From assembly GCA_013414765.1 (NCBI GenBank), contig CP058708.1:3157553-3221552 (forward strand): a stretch of 64,000 bases of DNA, read 5' to 3'. Made by a program: the position numbers and the translations under genes. The stretch is from Candidatus Accumulibacter cognatus. GTDB lineage: Bacteria; Pseudomonadota; Gammaproteobacteria; Burkholderiales; Rhodocyclaceae. Within the stretch, counting starts at the first letter, position 1. Each line of letters starts with the position of its first letter. Of the stretch, positions 23,482 through 32,400 are shown piece after piece. The notes under the pieces are model-generated. The model saw only the letters and a program-made list of their open reading frames with translations, had not been told where the DNA came from and did not search any database.

Positions 23482-26400
23482 ATGAGTACTCTGACCATTA
23501 CCGATTCCCTGAAGTACGCAGGCCTCCAGATGGCTGCCGAGGCCTTCATCCGTGACGAGAGGTCATTGGAACTATTTGCTTCCGGTGAACGACTGGTCGC
23601 CGTCCTGAAGCGAGGCAACGATCACACCTCCCGCTTCCCCGAATCCGAAGCCAGGAAATTCGCCGACACCTGGGAAGTCCTCGACCAACGCGCCAATACC
23701 CCCACTGGCTTCTCCGGCACGCTGTTCCGAAACCGCGCGAATCCCACCGAACTCGTCCTGAGCTTCCGCTCAACCGAATTCATCGACGACACGGTGCGCG
23801 ACAACGAGGCAACCAACGTCAAGGAGATCAAGGAGACCGGTTGGGCGTGGGGGCAGATCGCCGACATGGAAACGTGGTACGACGAACTGCGCCGCGACCC
23901 GGGCAAACTCCAGGGCCAAACGTTCTCGGTCACCGGTTACAGCCTCGGCGGGCATCTGGCCACCGCCTTTCACCTCCTGCACTCCGACGACGTCAAGGAA
24001 GTCGTCACCTTCAATGGCGCCGGCGTCGGCAAGGTGAAGAGCGGGGGGTTTCCCGACGGCCTGCGGGCCGCGCTCGATGCCTTCAACGACTTGCGCAGCG
24101 ACCCCGAACGGATGGCCTTTGCCCTCTCTTCCGCGTCGCCGGCGATCGCCACCCTCTATCGCGAGGTGCGCAGCCATCTCGCCGACGGCAGTTGGACGGT
24201 GGCGCAGGCGTCCGATGCGGTTCGCGGCAGCACGCTGACCGGTGATCTGATCAGCGACCCCGCACGTGAGGCTTTCGCCCATGAGAAGAAGCGTCTGCAA
24301 ACCGCACTCGAGGAGATCACCAAGTTGCAGGCGGATATCGTACGTGTCGCCGGGTTCACCGCCGGCGGCGAAGGAGAGGGTGCGGCAAGCTCTCCGAAAG
24401 CGGTCCCCGCCGAGGAGATCCGGGGACTCGACCTCGACTACCGGCTGGCGGTTTCCTTTGCCGCAGAACGAACCGTCTCCGCCGGCCTCCTCGGCGGTGT
24501 CGTGCGCAGTATCGGCAAGAAGGCTGACGGGGAGCCCCTGTTCGCCAACCAGTATGATCTCGTCGGTTGGGAAACGACCACCGCGGTATGGTCGGCAGCG
24601 GCGCATTCCCTGTGGCACCACGGCAGCGACGTCCGGATCTTCATTGAAGATCAGCCGTTCTCGCGCGGCAATGTTCTCTCCGAAGTGACCAAGGAGTCGC
24701 TCAAGGCGCGCGACTTCAAGGGCCTGGTCGACCACTACGCGGTCAACGACTTCGGCGACAACCACAGCCTGGTGCTGATCATCGACTCGCTGAGTGTCCA
24801 GAACGCCCTGTTGCAACTGGTTCCCGAAACGCAGCGCGCCGCCACCGCGGCAGCCCTCGATACGGTCTTGCGCCAGGCCTCCTGGCATCAGGCAGAAAGC
24901 AACAGCGGCACGCAGGGCAAGGCCGAGGGGGATGTTCTGGAGACCGTCGTCAATGCCCTCGCCGACCTGTTGCTCGGCCCGCAGCCGCACGCGCTGCGCC
25001 TGCAAGGCAGCCTCGACGGCAACACCTTCGCGAAGACCGGCAACATCGGACGCTACTCCGGCCGCGATGCGCTCTACGCCAGGCTCGACGACATCACCGG
25101 CAGCGAAGCCTACCGCGCTCTTGCCGGCCAATTGACGCTCAAGGTGGTCGACGCCGACATCGAGTACGCAGCACGCAGCGACTTCGCCGCTTTTGCCGCG
25201 CTGTACACCCTGAGCCCCTTCGTGCTGTCGTCCGACCATCCGGAAATTCTGGAAGCCGCATTGAGTAGTGCCTGGAGCGACCTCTACTCTGACTGGGCGG
25301 CGGACCGGGCCGCTCTTGCCCACGGTGCAGACCCGTTTTCGCTCAGGATCAGTGACGCCTGGTTGCGCGACCGCGCCGATTTCAGGCAACGCCTGTTGTG
25401 GTTCAACGCCAATAACAAAAACCCGGAGCAAGTGACCTTCAACCCGGAAAAGGACAATCATCGCTATCAGACGGACAGCACTTATTTCGAAGATTCCTTC
25501 AGTGCCACCAAGATCGCCCAAGGCTTCCCGTCCGACAGCCCCTTGACCAGTGTCCGGCGCTACACCTTCGGCGACGGCGAGGCCAACATGCTTTCCGGCG
25601 GTGAAGTAGACGACCATCTCTACGGCGGCACCGGCAACGACACCCTCAACGGCAAACACGGTGCCGACTATCTCGAAGGCAACGCCGATAACGATACACT
25701 CGATGGCGGAGGTGATAACGACACGTTGAACGGGGGACCCGGCGACGACGTCCTGATCGGTGGCGACGGCGAAGACACCTATGTCATCAACCGCGGCGAC
25801 GGCAACGATCGTGTCGTCGATACCGGCAGGAACTTCCTCAAATACAACGGCAAACTGATCGCCGGTCTTTTCGTCCAGAACCCAGATTCGGACACCTACA
25901 CCTTCGTCGGCGACGAAGGCTTCGAGATCAAGTTCCACTCCCCAGGCGTTCTCACCCTCGATGACCGTACGTCGCTCACCTTCGACCACTACAGCAGCCC
26001 GGAATCCTTTGCCGAAAGCGACTTTGGCATCCGGCTCGCGCAGGCTCCGGACGCTGCCAAAATCACCCGGGAAATCGTCGGTGATCGACAGATCGTAGAC
26101 TTCAATCCGGCATTGGAAGGCATCCAGCCCCGGTATGACGAACTGCAAAACCCGATCAGCGATTCGGCGATTCCCGTTCCCGGAGCATCGGACATCCTGC
26201 ACAACAGCGTCGGCAACGACCACATGATTCTCGGCGATGGCTTCAATATGGCGCTGGCGGTTCCGGACGCCGCTGGCCAAAACCAGCCCTTCATCACTCA
26301 ACGTACTGGCGACGACTGGATCGTCGGTGGCAAGAAGGTGGATTTCGTGATCGGCGGAAGCGGGCGCGATACCATCGAAGGCGGTGCCGGGGGATTCGAT

Positions 26401-29400
26401 CTGCTGGCCGGTGGTGACGCCGACGACATCGTCTTTGCCGACCGAGCCGAGACGCTTGCTCTCCAGGTCCGGGAAGCCGGCAACAACGAGCGCGGTGACC
26501 TCGTCTCGGGTCAGGGCGGCCATGACATCCTGTATGGGTCTCCCAGCACGGATCTCCTCTACGGTGGAGCCGGCAATGACTTTCTTGGCGGTTTGGGTGG
26601 CGACGACTATCTTCTTGGCGATCAGGATCGCTTTGTCTACGGCGCCTGGCATGTCCACCGCAACGGATTTGAGTTCGTTTTCGAGCTCACGGCCATCGAT
26701 GGCCAATTCCAGGAAGGCCCCACCGGCAGCGGCAACGACACGATTACCGGCGACAAGGGCAACGATGTGGTCTGGGCCGGAGCTGGCAATGACGATGTCG
26801 ACGGGGGCGACGATGACGACATCCTGTGGGGCGAGGATGGCAACGACTTCCTGGTCGGCGGAAACGGCGAAGACTTTCTGCATGGCGGCGCTGATGACGA
26901 TACCCTCGAAGGCAGTGCCGGCAACGACACCCTGATCGGCGCTGGCGGCGGGGACAAACTGCAGGGGGGCAGCGGCAATGACAACCTGCAGGGCGACGCC
27001 GGCGGCTCGGCGGTCGCCGAACAAGGCGACGACAGACTGTATGGGGACGCCGGCGACGACATTTTGGAGGGATTCGCCGGTAGCGATACCCTTTTCGGGG
27101 GCGATGGCGATGACGATTTGTACGGCGACACGGACCTCACACCTTTGGCCAGCCAGGGCAATGACCTGCTGAACGGTGGCACGGGCAACGACACCCTGCG
27201 CGGCTACGCTGGCAACGATACTCTCGAAGGCGGCGGCGACAACGACTCGCTGCTCGGCGAGGCCGGCCAGGACTTTCTTTCCGGCGACGCCGGCAGGGAT
27301 CAACTGTCCGGCGGTGATGACAACGATACCCTGACGGGTGGCGCCGACAGAGACTATCTGGAAGGCGGTGGTGGTAACGATTCCCTGGTCGGCGGTACCG
27401 GTATCGACTATTTGACCGGTGATGCAGGCGATGACCACTATCTTTTCGCCAGCGGCGACAGCCTGCCCGATGGGTCAGGCATGACCGAGCGAGTCGTCGA
27501 TCGCGAAGGCAGCAACACCATCGTCTTCCTCGACGCCACGTCAGCCGAACTGCGCCTTGACAGCTTCGCCGGAACCCTGATCATCGACTACGGCCGCAGC
27601 GATCGACTGAGCGTCGTCGACGGCGTCATCGGCAGCGTGCAACACTACCAGTTCGCCCACGGCGAGACCCTGATCTTCAGCGAACTGATTGGTCGCCAGG
27701 CTGATGCGCCAATGAGCGAGGATCGCGATGGATCAAGCTTTCGCTTCGGCGGCGAGCACGATGACGACCTGACCGCCACCGCCGGCCACGCGACGCTCTC
27801 GGGCGGTCGCGGCAACGACATCCTGCATGGCGAAGGGGGTGGCAATACCTATCTCTACAGCCTGGGCGACGGCAGCGACCGGATCATCGACCGCAGCCCG
27901 AAGATCGACGCCACCGGCTCAAGGCTGTTCAACACCTTGCGCTTCGGTGCCGGCATCATGCCGGACGACCTCAAGCTGGAGCTGGGCTCGCTCAGGATCA
28001 GGGTCGGCAGCGACCCCGACGACGCCATCCACATCGACGGATTCAATCCTGACGATGCCCTCGGGATCTCCACTCCCCCGGCGATCGACCGTTTCGAGTT
28101 CGACGGCGGCGCCGTGCTGACTTACCCCGAATTGCTCGCCAAAGGTTTCGACCTCGTCGGTACCGCCGGCAACGACACCCTCGGTGGTACCAGCGTCAGC
28201 GACCGTCTCGAGGGCGGCGCCGGCAACGACCACCTGCGCGGCGGTGGCGGTTCCGACACCTACTCCTGGGGAATCGGCAGCGGCCAGGATCTCATCGACA
28301 ACGTCGACACTTCGACCAGCAAGATCGATACGCTGGCGATCGGTAACGAATTGCTGCCGGGAGACCTCGTTCTCGGGCGCAACGGCGACGATCTGATCGT
28401 CAGCGTGCGCGGCACCGACGATCGACTGACGGTGCTCAGGCACTACGCCGGCGCACCCATCGACGTCATCCGTTTTGCCGACGGCAGACAATGGAGCGTC
28501 CTTGAGATCGACGAGCACCTGGAAAATCGGCTGACCGAGGGTGACGACATCCGCACGGGCACGCCGGGCAACGATATCCTCGACGCCCTCGCTGGCGACG
28601 ATGTGGTCGATGGCATGGCGGGTGATGACGAGATCGACGGTGGTTCCGGCAACGACACCCTACGTGGTGGCGACGGCAAGGACCTGCTCAGCGGTGGCGA
28701 TGGCTCCGACAGCCTCCATGGTGATGGCGACGACGACAGCCTGGACGGCGGTGGGGGGGCCGACCAACTCGACGGTGGTCGCGGCGGCGATACCTACCGC
28801 TTTGGCCACGGCAGCGGCAGCGACCGCATCGTCGACACTGGTGAAGCGGGCGCAAGCGACGTGATCGTGCTTGCGGCGGAGCTGACGCCGGAGGACCTCA
28901 AACTCAGTCGCGAGGGCAGCGATCTGATCCTCCAGATCATCGGCAGCGGCGACCGGTTGACCGTGGTCGACGCCTTTGCGCCGGGCGCTGCCGCGAAGGC
29001 GGTCGAACGTATCATGTTCTCCGGATCAGCGACGGTTTGGGCAGCCAACGACATTCGTGCGCGACTGCTCGCCGACGCTGCGACCGCTGGCAACGACATG
29101 ATTACCGGTCTGGAGGATACCGCCAACCGCATCTTCGGCCTTGATGGCAACGACACCCTGAGCGGTGGCGCGCTCCCGGACCTGCTCGACGGCGGCAACG
29201 GCAACGATCTGCTCAACGGTCTGTGGGGGGATGACCTCCTGCTGGGCGGTGCCGGTGACGACGTCCTCAATGGGGATGCCGGGGCCGATACGTTGTCCGG
29301 CGGTCCGGGCCAGGACGCATTGGGCGGGGAAACTGGTGGCGATACCTATGTCTTCGCACGTGGTGACGGGTCCGACATGATCACCGATAGTGACCTCACG

Positions 29401-32400
29401 CCGGGTCATGTCGATACCCTGCAGTTCCCCGATCTCAGGGCTGCCGATGTCAGGGATACCCTGCGCGCCAACAACGACCTGGCGATCCTGTTCAGCGCAG
29501 CCGATCGGGTGACCGTCAAGAATCAGTTTCTCGCGGCCGCCAACGAGCTCGAGCGCTTTAGTTTCACGGACGGCACCGTCTGGGATGCGGCCAGCGTCCG
29601 CGCCGGCCTCACTGCCATCGGCGGCAGCGCTGGCGATGACACGATCACCGGAGCGGCCAGCGCTGCCAACCGGATCTACGGTCTGGATGGCCACGACCGC
29701 TTGAAGGGGGGCGCCCAGTCGGACCTGCTCGATGGCGGCAATGGCAATGATTTCCTCGATGGCCTGGCCGGGTCCGATACCCTGGTCGGTGGCCTGGGGC
29801 ACGATATCTTCGTGGTGGATGATGCTGGTGACGTCATCGTGGAGAACGTCGGTGAAGGCAGCGATACTGTCGAGGCATCGATCTCCTTCGATCTATTGGC
29901 CAAAGGCGCCCATGTCGAGGAACTGATACTGTCGGGAGCGAGTGCGCTTGCCGGCACAGGTAACGCGCTTGATAACAGCATGAGGGGCAATTCGGCAGCA
30001 AACGTGCTGCTCGGCGGAGCAGGAAACGACAGTCTCTACGGCGCGAGTGGCAACGACACTCTCGATGGAGGAATCGGCAACGATTATCTGAATGGAGGTG
30101 GCGGCAACGGAGACGATACCTATCGCTTCGGTCGAGGCTCGGGTCAGGATCGCCTGGTAGACAACAAGGTGATCACCCGGGATGACGTGGATGTCGTCTC
30201 GCTTGGAGAAGGAATCTCCCCGCAGGACATCACGTTTTCCGCGATGATTAATCAAAGTTGGTTGCTGTCGCTGGCGGAAACGTCGGATACCCTGGAGCTG
30301 GTCGCGGACTCCGGGTTGAGGTACGGGAACGGACAACCCGTTATTCCCATCAGGAGAATTCAATTCGCCGATGGCCTGCTGGCCAGCCTCTCCGGCGCAC
30401 TGGTCGGTACTGCTTCCAACGATAACCTGTATCTGTATGTCAGGCCATTCGGAAGCGGCACGGTGCCGGTCAGGATCCGGATGGACGGCGGCGCTGGCAA
30501 CGACACGATGAATGGCGATACCGGCAACGACACCCTGCGTGGCGGTATTGGGAACGATCTCATCTACGGTGACACCTCGGACGCCCGCGGAAACGATGAG
30601 ATTTACGGTGACGACGGTGATGATACCCTCTGCGGGGGCAGTTCGATCTATGGTCGACAAGGGACGGACCTGCTCGATGGCGGTACCGGCAATGATGTCC
30701 TCTACGGTGCCGGCACGGTGCGTTATGGGCGGGGTTACGGCCAGGATCGCGTCATCCACAGGGCAGACCGCATCGATCTCTTCGACTTTCTGCCAGGAGA
30801 CATCAGCCTGCAGTACCGGACTGACGGCCTCTATTTCAATGTCAATGCCAGCGACTGGCTGAAGATTGAAACGACCGAGCGGCGCATCACGGTCGATAGC
30901 GTGTCTTTCGCGGATGGTTCATCGTGGGACAGACGAGCGATCGAGGCGAGGGTTGCTGGCCAGGGGAACCTGGCCCCGCAGGTCGATGTTCAGCTGGCCC
31001 CTGTTCCTGCCGTGAAAGGACAGCCCCTTTCTTACGTACTTCCCGAGAATGCGTTCCGTGACCCGAACTCTGGTGATTCGCTCATATGGTCGGTCAGTGG
31101 GCCGTACTGGTTCAGCTTTGACCCGGCGACGCGAAGGGTCAGCGGGACACCGGAAAATGTCGGCAGCACGACATTGACGGTTACCGTGAGTGACTCCGGT
31201 GGTGCCGCGGCCTATCAGTTCCTGGAGGTGAGGGTCAGGGAAACCAATCACGCACCGATGGTGAACAGAACCATTCCCTCCATGATCGTCCAGGAAGGGG
31301 TGCCAATCAATCTGAGCATTCCCGCCGATACCTTCATCGACGAAGACGCAGGCGATACCCTGACTTTTGCTGCGACCCTCGCCAGCGGCGGTGTCTTGCC
31401 GACATGGTTGGTCTTCGATGCCAGAACGGGCACGATTGGCGGCACGCCGCCCGTGGGTGAACTCGGTGATCTAGGCCTTCGCATCATGGCCAGCGATGGT
31501 TTGGGAGCGTCCGCTGCAACGCCACTGACGTTGCGGATCGTTGCCCCCACGGGCTCGTCGATTGCCGGGACAGCGGGCAACGACACGCTCAACGGCAAGT
31601 CGGGAAACGACTGGTTAAACGGGGGAATGGGAGCCGATACGATGAGCGGCGGCCAGGGTGATGATACTTATGTCGTCGATGATGCAGGCGATCTCGTCAT
31701 CGAGAGCTTGAACGAGGGAGTGGATAGTGTTCAGAGTTCGGTCAGCCATACGCTTGCGAACCATGTCGAGCATCTCACGCTGACCGGGAGCGCACCAATC
31801 AACGGTATTGGCAACGGACTCAACAACCGGATCACCGGCAATGGCGGAAACAACGTTCTGAATGGCGGCCTCGGCGCCGACACGCTGGTCGGCGGTCCCG
31901 GCGACGACCACTATACCGTCGATCAAACCGGCGACCGGGTCGTCGAGGCGGCCGACGAAGGCAATGACATCGTCCACAGCCCGATCAGCTGGGTCCTCGG
32001 CGACCACCTCGAACGGCTCGACCTGACCGGCAGCGATCCGGTCGACGCGACCGGCAATGACCTCGCCAACCTGCTCTACGGGCAGGCCAACAGCGCTGCC
32101 AACGTGCTCGCCGGCGGTCCCGGCAACGACATCTATCACCTGGGCGTCGGCGACCGCGCGGTCGAAAACGCCGACCAGGGCCACGACAGCGTCTATGGCT
32201 ACGGCAACGAGCACACCCTCGCGGCGAACGTCGAGAACCTCTACCTCGCCGTTACCGGCGCCGCCACGCTGACCGGCAACGAACTCGCCAACAGCCTGCG
32301 CGGCAACGCCGGCGACGACTGGTTGAGCGGCCAGGCGGGCAACGACACGCTCAACGGCGGCCTCGGCGCCGACACGCTGGTCGGCGGTCCCGGCGACGAC

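Noticed and set aside
23770-27438. 1,222-codon open frame on the minus strand opposite the RTX gene
   Set aside because: It mirrors the RTX repeats: the codon pattern of GGxGxD repeats leaves the complementary frame free of stops. Its protein is Val/Ala/Gly/Ile-rich with no domains.
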